From: Bin87 sp965116565
GTDB lineage: Bacteria > Chloroflexota > Dehalococcoidia > Lucifugimonadales > UBA3495
Assembly (NCBI GenBank): GCA_965116565.1
Contig: OZ220699.1
Coordinates: forward strand, 1,798,001 to 1,862,000
Length of the DNA: 64,000 bases
Reading direction: 5' to 3'
Both the position numbers and the translations under genes were made by a program. The notes under the pieces are model-generated. The model made no database searches. It was not told the origin of the DNA and was given only the letters and a program-made list of their open reading frames with translations. Of the stretch, positions 26,775-35,100 are shown in pieces (the first letter of the stretch is position 1; every line of letters starts with the position of its first letter).

Positions 26775-27740
26775 ATGCCCTCTTGGAAAGTCGCATATTA
26801 CAGTGGAGTAGGCGGACGCCCCCAGATCCTGGTGGACCAGGCCCCTGACGAGTTGGACTTCGTGCTGGTGGACCCTGCTCTTTCGGAGGCGGAGAAAATC
26901 GAGCTGTGCCGCGACGCCGATGCGCTCATCACCAGCGATGTGACCGTCAACGTGCTGCGGGAATGCCCCAATGTCAAATTGATCCAGACCCTGAGCGCGG
27001 GCTATGACCGCATGGATCTCGAGGCCATTCTGGAGATGGGGATTCTGGTGGCCAACAACGGCGGAGCCAACGCCATCTCGGTGTCCGAGCAGACCATTGC
27101 CCTGATGATCGGCATCAACCGCAACCTCATGGCGCAGTGGGACACCACCACCAAGCAGCGCAACTGGCGGGGCAACCTCTACCAGACCGACCTCTCTGAG
27201 GTTACCGACAAGACGGTGGGCATCGTCGGGCTGGGCCGCATCGGCCGGCAGGTCGCCAAGCGCCTGACCGGTTTCGACACGCGCACCATCTTCTACGACG
27301 TGGTGGACATCCCCGAGGACGTTCAGCAGGAGGTCAAGGCTGAGCCGGTGCCCTTCGAGGAGCTGCTTGAGAGCTCCGACATCGTCAGCATGCACGTTCC
27401 GTTGACCCGCCGCACGCGGGGCATGATGTCCGACCGCGAGTTCGACATGATGAAATCCTCTGCGTTCCTCATCAACCTCTGCCGCGGTCCGGTGGTGGAC
27501 GAGGCCGCGCTGTACCGCGCGCTCACCGAGGGCAAGATCGCAGGCGCCGGCCTGGACGTTTTGGAGGTGGAGCCCACGCCGGCTGACAACCCACTGTTCG
27601 ACCTGGACAACGTCATCATCACGCCCCACATGGCCGGGCAGAGCCGCGAGACCGCCCTGCGCGCCGCGCAGTTCGCCTGCGCCAACATACTGCGCGTGCT
27701 CAACGGAGAGGAAGCCGAGTCCCTGGTAACGCCCGAATAG
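26775..27740 (+). CDS. D-2-hydroxyacid dehydrogenase (NAD-dependent)
   Basis: 321 residues from the ATG at 26775 (AAGGAG nine bases upstream). It reduces 2-keto acids or oxidises D-2-hydroxy acids. The Rossmann motif VGIVGLGRIGRQVA lies near residue 153, and the catalytic Arg (INLCRGPVVDE), Glu (LDVLEVEP) and His (ITPHMAG) are all in place. Length and order are standard for the phosphoglycerate/glyoxylate reductase family. Its near-ideal promoter suggests strong constitutive expression. It stands alone, with a fumarylacetoacetate-type hydrolase gene 156 bases further on. Confidence 0.95.
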   Translation: MPSWKVAYYSGVGGRPQILVDQAPDELDFVLVDPALSEAEKIELCRDADALITSDVTVNVLRECPNVKLIQTLSAGYDRMDLEAILEMGILVANNGGANAISVSEQTIALMIGINRNLMAQWDTTTKQRNWRGNLYQTDLSEVTDKTVGIVGLGRIGRQVAKRLTGFDTRTIFYDVVDIPEDVQQEVKAEPVPFEELLESSDIVSMHVPLTRRTRGMMSDREFDMMKSSAFLINLCRGPVVDEAALYRALTEGKIAGAGLDVLEVEPTPADNPLFDLDNVIITPHMAGQSRETALRAAQFACANILRVLNGEEAESLVTPE

Positions 27741-27798
27741 CGGACGCCGCTGCTGCCCGAGTCGCGGCTTTCCTAATGTCGCGATTCAGTGACAATTG

Positions 27799-27831
27799 CC
27801 GCTCATGGTGAGCCTGTCGAACCATGAGCGG
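27799..27831. repeat. Palindromic element with TGAGCCTGTCGAA core
   Basis: Perfect 10-base arms (27799-27808 and 27822-27831: CCGCTCATGG / CCATGAGCGG) around the 13-base core TGAGCCTGTCGAA. Palindromes with this core are widespread in unrelated bacteria as far as I recall. It lies between two same-strand genes and could act as a terminator or as a small mobile repeat. Confidence 0.75.
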
Positions 27832-27896
27832 GCGGCGAGTGAAGAAATGAGCGCCGCCGGATGGTTCCGGCATATCGCATCAACAGGAGGTCCCCC

Positions 27897-28679
27897 ATGA
27901 TCTGGTGCCGCTATGAACTGGACGGAAAGACCAGCTTCGGAATCGTCGAGGACGGCCGCGTGACCGAGGTGTGGGGGAACCCGCTGGAGGACTATGCCGT
28001 CACCAACCATTCCCATTCGCTGGACGAGGTGAAGCTGCTGGCTCCCATCAAGCCGCCCATGCTCTACGCCGCCGGCCCCAACTACCGGGGGCACGTGGAG
28101 GGCATGGCGGCACGACGCGGGGCGCCGCCATCGTATCCCGACCGCCCGTCGCCCAACTACCGCTCCGTCCACGCCATCATCGGCACGGAGGAGAACATCG
28201 TGGTGCCTACCGACTGCTCGGGCGCGGTGCAGCCGGAGGGTCAGCTTGCGGTGGTGATCGGCAAAACGGCCCGCAAGGTTCCGGTCAGCCAGGCCCTGGA
28301 CCATGTTTTCGGCTACACCATCGGCAACGACATCAGCCAACGGCCCTGGCAGCAGGCCGACCGCACCATGTTTCGGGGCAAGAACTGCGACACCTGGAAA
28401 CCCATGGGCCCGTGGATCGTCACCGACCAGGACCCCAAGGGCTTTCGCATCACTGTGCGCCACAACGGCGAGGTTTGGGAGGACTTCTCCTCAGCCGACC
28501 AGATCTGGGACACCGCCACCTGGATCCACGAGCTGAGCAACTACGCTACGCTGTATCCGGGAGACGTGCTGTGGATGGGCACGGAAGGCGCCGACGGCGA
28601 CATGTTCCCCGGGGACACCATTGAGGTGGAGATCAGCGGGATTGGGACGCTGCGGAATTATGTGGTAGCGGAAGGGTAG
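27897..28679 (+). CDS. Fumarylacetoacetate hydrolase family protein
   Basis: 260 residues from the ATG at 27897 (CAGGAGG upstream). The FAH fold is shown by PPMLYAAGPNYRGHVEGM, VFGYTIGNDISQRPWQ and the C-terminal PGDVLWMGTEG, FPGDTIEVEISGIGTL. The family cleaves C-C bonds or decarboxylates/hydrates keto acids at the end of aromatic breakdown. One oddity: the metal-ligand pair normally written E-x-E reads E-G-Q here (QPEGQLAVVIG), so one acidic ligand is replaced by Gln. Acid-base chemistry may be altered. Confidence 0.93.
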   Translation: MIWCRYELDGKTSFGIVEDGRVTEVWGNPLEDYAVTNHSHSLDEVKLLAPIKPPMLYAAGPNYRGHVEGMAARRGAPPSYPDRPSPNYRSVHAIIGTEENIVVPTDCSGAVQPEGQLAVVIGKTARKVPVSQALDHVFGYTIGNDISQRPWQQADRTMFRGKNCDTWKPMGPWIVTDQDPKGFRITVRHNGEVWEDFSSADQIWDTATWIHELSNYATLYPGDVLWMGTEGADGDMFPGDTIEVEISGIGTLRNYVVAEG

Positions 28680-28696
28680 GCTTGCTCGGATTTTTC

Positions 28697-29116
28697 CTAA
28701 TTGTTTTGTAGTCCGCGTTGGTGAAACCTGATTGTACGGTCGGGCCCGTCTATCGTAAGGATGCGATCTAATAGGACGTCTCGGCCAATGATGAAAACGA
28801 ACGCTAACCGAGACCGAATCAACGGACCACTCGCGATAGGCTTGGGAACGTAACGGCCCAGGTTCGGTATGTGTACGTCTATATCGAAAGTAGGGTGTTC
28901 TTCGCCTTGGCCGACACCACCGATGGGCATTTTGTCGGATGTTGGCGGGTAGCCAACCGCCTGCGCCAAGTCAACGTCAATGATTGACATGGCGGCTCCG
29001 GTGTCCAGCAAGGCCGGCACCGGCGTACCCGCACCGGGAAGGTGAACCGGCAACTGTGGTCCCAATTCGAGGCGAGCCGCCGCCAGGGTTACCTCTGTAA
29101 CAAGGTTGAGCGTCAA
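28697..29116 (-). CDS. Retropepsin-like aspartic protease-fold protein
   Basis: 139 residues starting at a TTG that overlaps the stop of the upstream gene (TTGA), so it is probably translated by coupling. The motif ALLDTGAAMSIID near residue 35 is the DTG active-site loop of single-domain retroviral-type aspartic proteases, and IIGRDVLL near residue 112 is the matching flap-end strand. Bacterial proteins of this type work as homodimers on unknown targets. Base composition is less GC-rich than the flanking housekeeping-type genes, in line with an accessory region. Confidence 0.82.
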   Translation of the reverse strand: MTLNLVTEVTLAAARLELGPQLPVHLPGAGTPVPALLDTGAAMSIIDVDLAQAVGYPPTSDKMPIGGVGQGEEHPTFDIDVHIPNLGRYVPKPIASGPLIRSRLAFVFIIGRDVLLDRILTIDGPDRTIRFHQRGLQNN

Positions 29117-29379
29117 CCTCGTCCCATGAAGACGGCGAAAGGCGCAGCCGAACCCACGCGGCGGATGTAGCGGTTGAAACGGTCGAAACCCAGATCATCC
29201 GCAGCGCATTCGGCTTCCTCCATAGTGTCATAAAATCCAAGGGGTTGCAGACCGGCGATGACAACCCATCGGCCCAAGCTCTCAGGAGGGAAGGATGGCG
29301 CAAGCTGGTTGTACGCCATTGCGTGATCGTGAACAGTAACCGTAACGGATTTTTGCAAGGACATAGCAGTAATCCACAT
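29113..29379 (-). CDS. Small protein upstream of the retropepsin-like gene
   Basis: 88 residues from the ATG at 29379 (an ATG at 29364 is also possible). The segment GRWVVIAGLQPLGFYDTMEEAECAA resembles the short DUF5678-type proteins that often precede retropepsin-like genes in bacteria; that match is from memory. It may be the partner or substrate of the protease-like protein, given the four-base TTGA overlap. A good promoter lies just upstream. Confidence 0.7.
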   Translation of the reverse strand: MWITAMSLQKSVTVTVHDHAMAYNQLAPSFPPESLGRWVVIAGLQPLGFYDTMEEAECAADDLGFDRFNRYIRRVGSAAPFAVFMGRG

Positions 29380-29421
29380 GACCGTCGGGCGTGCTTGTGG
29401 AAGGTCCGTAGGTTTGAATCA

Positions 29422-29451
29422 ATTACACGGTTGAGCAAAAAGGGCTGTCAA
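29422..29451 (-). promoter_or_regulatory. Promoter of the retropepsin pair
   Basis: On the minus strand: -35 TTGACA (29446-29451), 18-base spacer, -10 TGTAAT (29422-29427, 5 of 6). The start of transcription would be near 29415, 36 bases before the ATG at 29379. Confidence 0.65.
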
Positions 29452-29551
29452 AATCAGAACGCGGCGTGGTAGCTTTCAGATTCAGTAGCACGCTTTTTTA
29501 TATTGGAACGTGAGATTACCAACCGCGCCGACGGTACCTTGGGTCTCTAGG

Positions 29552-30283
29552 TCAGTCCCGTACCTGTAGATCTGCACACCCAACCAACGCCTGTTCGCCG
29601 GCAGGCTGGGCTGACCAAATACATGCTTCTAAATCCGGATGTGAAGCCGTGGCATTGGATATTTGCGCGCTGACGGTGAGGACACGGGCGTCGTAGCTGA
29701 ATACCTCGGCGACGAATTCACCAGGTTCCAGAATCCACTCTTCATCTGGCCCAGCCGGCGGCAGAATAATCGTACGTATTTGGTCTAGTTCGTCGTAAAG
29801 AGTGATATTGGCTAGGTCGTCAACCAGCTCTAAGTGAAATCGGTATCTTTCGCGGATTTCTGCTTCTAGATGGAAGATTCCATCGGGCGTCACCGAGGGT
29901 TCTAAAATCCACTTGATATTGGAAATAATCGGTTCGAATTGTTCAACGCAATCTGGGCCACAAGGGACGGTTGGCAGAGGTTCTGCGGTAAGCGTTGGAG
30001 TATCAGACTGTATTGAATGGTCCGCGGCAGTGGTTGGGGAGGAAACGGTGGGAACAGGTCGCGGCGTGTATGTGGGAGCGACTTTGGTCTGGGTTGGCCT
30101 CGGCGGGTATGTCAGCGGAGTAGCTTGGTCGCCTAGCGCCTGGGCGACGGCGGTGCTGACTGCACTCGGGATGTCGAAAGTGGGCTCGGGCGGGGGTTCC
30201 GAGATTGGGGAGCAAGAAATTCCCCACAAAATAGCGACTGAGAGGACGGACGCTAGGAATGTGCATTTCGCGTCCAATATCAT
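29552..30283 (-). CDS. Secreted lipoprotein, function unknown
   Basis: 243 residues from the ATG at 30283 with AGGAG upstream. A hydrophobic signal ends in the lipobox LWGISC (Cys24), predicting export and lipid anchoring. Residues about 28-110 are Pro/Thr/Ser-rich, a flexible spacer, and the C-terminal half (from about CGPDCVEQFEP) looks like a beta-rich domain with WILEP repeated twice. I know no matching family. It sits in the accessory stretch between the retropepsin pair and a decayed hydantoinase fragment. Confidence 0.72.
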   Translation of the reverse strand: MILDAKCTFLASVLSVAILWGISCSPISEPPPEPTFDIPSAVSTAVAQALGDQATPLTYPPRPTQTKVAPTYTPRPVPTVSSPTTAADHSIQSDTPTLTAEPLPTVPCGPDCVEQFEPIISNIKWILEPSVTPDGIFHLEAEIRERYRFHLELVDDLANITLYDELDQIRTIILPPAGPDEEWILEPGEFVAEVFSYDARVLTVSAQISNATASHPDLEACIWSAQPAGEQALVGCADLQVRD

Positions 30284-30429
30284 GCAGCCTAGCTCCTTCC
30301 ACTTATCGGTTCATGTCTGGAACTAACGGCTTTCCGAATCCTAGCAAAAGGAGTCTCGGGGGATTTAGGGTGAGATAGATCCGCCCAATCCGTAGTGCGC
30401 CCCCACCAAGCGTATCCCATCCTGCTCCT

Positions 30430-30495
30430 CAGACAGCCGTAATTTCCGCCGCCCGATACGGAGCAGATGATGTGATGGCCGAGGTTGACACTACG
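30430..30495 (-). pseudogene. Decayed 3' end of a hydantoinase B gene (remnant A)
   Basis: On the minus strand, with one frame correction, it reads NLGHHIICSVSGGGNYG, matching NPGDHIICLSSGGGGYG near the C-terminus of the intact hydantoinase at 32185-35925. The 59-base stretch 30437-30495 aligns almost codon by codon with about 32251-32310. Similarity fades on both sides. No start or stop fits; it is a relic. Confidence 0.7.
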
Positions 30496-30521
30496 CTGAT
30501 ATTCTCACTCCCCCGGCCAAC

Positions 30522-31280
30522 CTACGGTTCCCGTCCACGCAACTGCGCCCTGAGGCTGGCGAGTTCCGCTTCGGCAGCTTCGGCGCGGGTTTCGGCCTGG
30601 CTGCGGGCGGTCTGTTCGAGGTTTAGCTCGGCTTCGGCGACCATGGCGCGGGCTTCGGCAGCGGCGAGTTTGTCTATCGTCGTCCCTGTTGCCGGGTCCA
30701 GCGCGTCAAACTCCTCGCCGTTCCAGGAAAATACTACGTCCAGCAACTCGCTCTGCGCCCGTACCGAACCGTCGTCGGCATAGTGCAACTCATACTCTTC
30801 ATACTGTCCCGCGACCAAACGCTCCCCGGCAATCGGCTGGCCGTACAGTTCGCCGCCCGTGGGGTCAAAGCGCCAATACTCCTGTATCCCCAGCCGCTGG
30901 TACAGCTCACGCTTCCAGCCCAGATCGTTCGCGGCCGTGCTCGGCGACGCCACTTCCATCACGAAGTCCGGAGCTTTGCCGATTTCCCAAATCCAGAAGT
31001 TGGGCAGGTTCTCCCGTATTCCCGCATTATCCACATCAAAAGCGATGAACAGGTCAGGCTTGACCCGCCGGTTGCCGTCGGTTACGTCGTAGGAGACAAA
31101 TACCCCGCCAGAGATGAACACGTCCGGCCGGTCTGCATAGCGTTGGCGGAGGAGTTGACCGATCCTGTCAATGGGCGGTTCTTGCTGCATACCGTCCTCG
31201 ACGGGTTCCGGTTCTTCATAGAAGATGTCCGGCAGGGTTCGTACGTTCCAGGCGTTGGTTATGATTCGTGTGGCGGCCAT
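30522..31280 (-). CDS. Uma2-family (DUF820) endonuclease-fold protein
   Basis: 252 residues from the ATG at 31280. It carries the PD-(D/E)xK-type core of the Uma2 family: RVKPDLFIAFDV (Asp of the active site), APDFVMEVASPSTAANDLG (Glu-Val-x-Ser motif) with the Lys of WKRELYQRLGIQEYW. From about residue 205 to the end there is a coiled coil rich in Ala, Glu and Arg (AEARAMVAEAELNLEQ). Uma2 proteins are abundant in cyanobacteria and Chloroflexota as accessory genes and their targets are unknown. It lies between two hydantoinase remnants. Confidence 0.9.
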   Translation of the reverse strand: MAATRIITNAWNVRTLPDIFYEEPEPVEDGMQQEPPIDRIGQLLRQRYADRPDVFISGGVFVSYDVTDGNRRVKPDLFIAFDVDNAGIRENLPNFWIWEIGKAPDFVMEVASPSTAANDLGWKRELYQRLGIQEYWRFDPTGGELYGQPIAGERLVAGQYEEYELHYADDGSVRAQSELLDVVFSWNGEEFDALDPATGTTIDKLAAAEARAMVAEAELNLEQTARSQAETRAEAAEAELASLRAQLRGREP

Positions 31281-31344
31281 GGGAGAGCCTCCGGCGCCGG
31301 GCAGTGGGTTTGTGGGGCCCTATTATATTCTGGTTCTTTATCGG

Positions 31345-31648
31345 GTTACATACCCATTCTTCAAATCCCACGGCGCCGCATCGCTGCCCTGCGTCGTCGC
31401 CGTCCCGAAGAAAGGCGGACGATGTGGTTCCCGGATTCACCAAGACGCCGACTTACTGCGAACCCAGCGCGCGCTCCGTACCGTCGTTGACGATCTTGTA
31501 ATGGCGGGGCAGGCCGTCGGTTGCGCCGAACAGGCTGCAGGGTGGCATTACGATGCCGTCGCCGGCGGCGTTGAGCAGCGCGGGCGCTCGTCCTCGTAAA
31601 CCATCTGGCACGCTGCGCCGTGGTCCCCGGCTCGCGCCTGCCACAATA
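31345..31648 (-). pseudogene. Decayed 3' end of a hydantoinase B gene (remnant B)
   Basis: On the minus strand it reads, across two or more frames, WQARAGDHGAACQMVYEDE, then PALLNAAGDGIVMPP...LFGATDGLPRHYKIVNDGTER, then a shifted NPG segment and the same final codons as the intact gene (FKNG-type end). This parallels the last 95 or so residues of the protein encoded at 32185-35925 (PALLNTAGDGIVVPP, LFGATDGLPHHYKIVNNGTER). Frameshifts and missing 5' part make it a pseudogene. Confidence 0.9.
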
Positions 31649-31688
31649 CTGCTGTGCCCTGATCTTCACAAACTTCTCACAAAAACGG

Positions 31689-31709
31689 CTTGATACGAAT
31701 CATATCAAG
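31689..31709. promoter_or_regulatory. Inverted repeat, possible operator
   Basis: CTTGATA and TATCAAG form perfect 7-base arms separated by 7 bases, in an AT-rich stretch about 100 bases before the small secreted-peptide gene. It could be a regulator site for that gene; no T-run makes a terminator less likely. Confidence 0.35.
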
Positions 31710-31810
31710 CGAGTAAATTTAATCATGTCAATGGTTTGAATGTTGCTTCGACGATAAATGAGGCTGCGAATTGTTGGTGATACATAAACGGGATCGTATG
31801 GAGGTCCAAC

Positions 31811-32053
31811 ATGAATAATCAGGGAAGAAGCATCATAGGTAGACGGGGAATCCTCCTGTCGTTGGCCGCGGTGGGGGTCGCCGCCGGACTGCTATGGTTC
31901 GGCATGATCGGAGGCGTTGGCGCCGCCTCTGCGGACGGTGGACCCAACGGTGGGTCTCAAGTGGACCAGGCAACCCAGCAGTACGGCGATCAACCGCCCA
32001 TCAACACCTGCCTGCTGCCCATATGGATCCCTTGCCCAGATCCCCGCGGGTAG
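31811..32053 (+). CDS. Small exported peptide, function unknown
   Basis: 80 residues, ATG at 31811 with GGAGG seven bases upstream. After a short basic start it has a hydrophobic helix at about residues 14-36 followed by AASADG, a likely signal-peptidase site, leaving a mature peptide of about 40 residues ending NTCLLPIWIPCPDPRG with two cysteines. It has its own terminator and an AT-rich upstream region, so it is probably expressed alone. No family recognised. It lies between remnant B and the intact hydantoinase 3' end. Confidence 0.7.
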   Translation: MNNQGRSIIGRRGILLSLAAVGVAAGLLWFGMIGGVGAASADGGPNGGSQVDQATQQYGDQPPINTCLLPIWIPCPDPRG

Positions 32054-32115
32054 ATCGCCGGTAGTCGGACGGAAAATCAACCGATACCGAGAAGGACAAT
32101 GACCAACCCATTTTC

Positions 32116-32150
32116 CCCGCCGGGCGCCATGCCCGGCGGGATTTCTATTG
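32116..32150 (+). terminator. Terminator of the small peptide gene
   Basis: Perfect 10-base arms (32116-32125 and 32131-32140) with a five-base loop, followed by ATTTCTATT. It lies 63 bases after the stop of the peptide gene and also between it and the convergent hydantoinase gene. Confidence 0.75.
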
Positions 32151-32184
32151 CGGCGGTGGCAGAGGAAGAGCGGGACGCAGGTCG

Positions 32185-35100
32185 TCAACGAGTTACATAC
32201 CCGTTCTTCAGGTCCCACGCCGCCGCGTCGCTGTCTCGCTCCGACGCCGAGCCATACCCGCCTCCGCCGGACGACAGGCAGATGATGTGGTCGCCGGGGT
32301 TGACCACTACCCCGACCTCCTTGGAGCCGAGCACGCGCTCCGTCCCGTTGTTCACGATCTTGTAGTGGTGGGGCAGGCCGTCCGTCGCGCCGAACAGGCC
32401 GAAGGGCGGCACCACGATGCCGTCGCCCGCGGTGTTGAGCAGGGCGGGACCCTCACCCTCGTACACCAGGTCGCAGACCGCGCCCAGGCCGCCGCGCCAT
32501 GCGCCGACGCCGCCCGAGTCGGGCCGCAACTCGTGCCGCTCGATGAAGAACGGGAACCGCTCCTCGGTCACCTCGATGCTGGGCGACCGGATGCCGCCGG
32601 CGACGTTGACCTCGCCAACGTTGGACCACCCGTCGAAACCCTCGGACGCGCCGCCGCCGCCCCGGGCCAGGAAGAAGTGCCAGATGAACTGCCGCCCCGT
32701 GCGCGGGTCGTGGCCGGTGATGGCGTAGCGCAGTCGTCGGGAGAACCCGGCGGACACGGCGGCGGGGATCGCCGGGGCCAGCGCCTTGAACACCGCCTCC
32801 ACCACCTCCTCGGCGCAGTGGTTGGTGCTCATGCACACCGGCGCCGGCGGGTTGGCGTTCACGACCAGGCCGCGCGGCGCGATGATCTGCACCGGGCGCA
32901 TTGAGCCCTCGTTGCGCGCCACGTCCATGGGCGCCAGGTACATGATGGCGGCGTGGGCCAAGGAGCGGGTGTTGGCGTAGGCGCTGTTGATGAACCCCTC
33001 GACCTGCGGGCTGGAATCGCTCAGGTCGATGGTCATGGAGTCGCCGGCGATGATCACCTTGGCGCGGATGGGCACGAGCTTGCTGTCGAACCCGTCGTCG
33101 TCCACGAAAGACTCGCCGTGGTACACGCCGTCGGGCCACCCTGAGATGAACTGGCGCACCTGCCGCTCGGTGGCGGCCAAGATCTCGGACACCACAGCCA
33201 TCAGGCGGTCGGGGCCGTACTCGGCGAGCAGGTCGCCGATGCGGCGGGCGGCCAGCATCACCGAGCCGATCTGCGCGTTCAGGTCGCCGAGGAAGTTCTC
33301 CGACTGGCGGACGTTGGCGGACATCATCTGGAGCAGGTCGTAGCGCGGGACGCCCTTGTCATAAAGTTTCAGCGGCGGTATGCGCAGGCCCTCCTGGAAA
33401 ATTTCGTTGGCGCCTGGGTTGTAGCCGCCGTGGGTCCCGCCGCCCACGTCGCTGTGGTGAGCGCGGTTGACGCCGTAGAACAGCAACCGTCCCTGGTGGA
33501 ACACGGGCCGGATGATGGTGATGTCCGGGAGATGGCTGCCGCCGAAGTAGGGGTCGTTGAGGATGAACAGGTCGCCGTCGTGGATGTCGTCGCCGAAGTA
33601 GTCCCGAACGGCGGCGCCCGCCACGGGCAGCGCGCTGATGTGGACGGGAATTCCCTCGCCCTGCGCCACCAGTTGGCAGTCGCCATCCAGGATGGCGGTC
33701 GAAAAATCGCGGCTCGAGTTCAGGATCTGGGACATGGCCGTGCGCAACATCGCCTCGGTCATCTCCTGAGCGATGGATTCCAGCCGGTGCTCGACCACGG
33801 CCAGGGTTATGGGGTCGTTGTGCGCGTCCGAGCCGGCGGTCTCGGGAGCCGCATCACCAGTTCCCGGAGCGACCTCCTGATTGACGACTAACTCGATGCC
33901 GCCCATGGCATCAACGGTGGCGCGGTCGCCCGGCCACACCAGGATGGTGGTAAACTCCGACTCCAGAATGGCGGGACCGTCGATTCGCGCGCCTGCCGGC
34001 AGGGTATCGGCGGCGTAGGTTGGCGCCTCCCGCCACTCGCCGAGGTAGACCCGTCGCGTTCCCACGGGGGCCACCGCGTTTACATCCCTGTGCTGGTCGG
34101 TCCGGGCGATCCGGGGCAGTTTGCCCACGGCGGCGACGCGCAGCGTCACCAACCGCACCTCCTGGTCCTGCTGGTTGTAGGAGTAGAGTTCCTGGTACCT
34201 GCTGTGGAAGTTGGCGGTCAGCCGGTCGAGGAACGACGCATCGGGTTGGCTCGGGTCAGGCAGTGGCACCGTAACCTCATAGATCTGGTCCAGGTACCGC
34301 ATGTCGGCGGAGTATTGAATCTCCACCGCCTCAGGAGCCACTCCCTGGTCGATGAGTTTGTCCCTTCCCTGAGCGGCCAACTGGTCGAGGATGGACCGTA
34401 GCTCGTCCAGGTCCAAGCGGTCGAGGCTGACGGGATACGAACGGAAGTAGTCGTACTTGATGTCGGTGTTCAGCATCCCATAGGCCGACAACACGGGCGC
34501 CGAGGCGGGGATGTACACCTTTTCCACCTGCAACTGCCGCGCCACTTCCGTGGCATGGAGCCCAGACGCGCCCCCGAATCCCATCATGGTGAACTCGCGC
34601 GGGTCCACGCCGCGCTGGACCGACATGAGGCGGATGCCCTCGGCGATTGAGGTGCACACCACCTTGAACACGCCATACGCCGACTCGACGTTGGACAGGT
34701 TGAGCGGCGCGCCCACGTGCTCGTCCAGAGCGTGCTGTGCGGCGACGGCGTCAAGGCTGGCCCTGCCGCCCAGGAAGTTGGACGCATCAAGATAACCCAA
34801 CTCCAGGCTGGCATCGGTTACGGTGGGGTTTACGCCGCCCCGACCGTAGCAGGCGGGGCCAGGTTCCGCGCCGGCGCTCTCCGGGCCGACGTGCAGGATT
34901 CCGCCCTCGTCAACGCGGGCGATGCTGCCGCCGCCGGCGCCCAGGGTGTGGATGTCGATCATTGGCGCGGCGATCTTCCAGCCCGCCTCAAACTTTTCGT
35001 TGGTGACGTGCGGAACTCCGTTTTCGATCAGCGAGATGTCGGTGCTGGTGCCGCCCATGTCAAACGCGATGACCTTTGTCTCGCCCAGCAGCTGGCCGAT

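Noticed and set aside
31722..31745. TTGACA on the minus strand as a promoter for remnant B
   Set aside because: The matching -10 is poor and the downstream sequence is a pseudogene.
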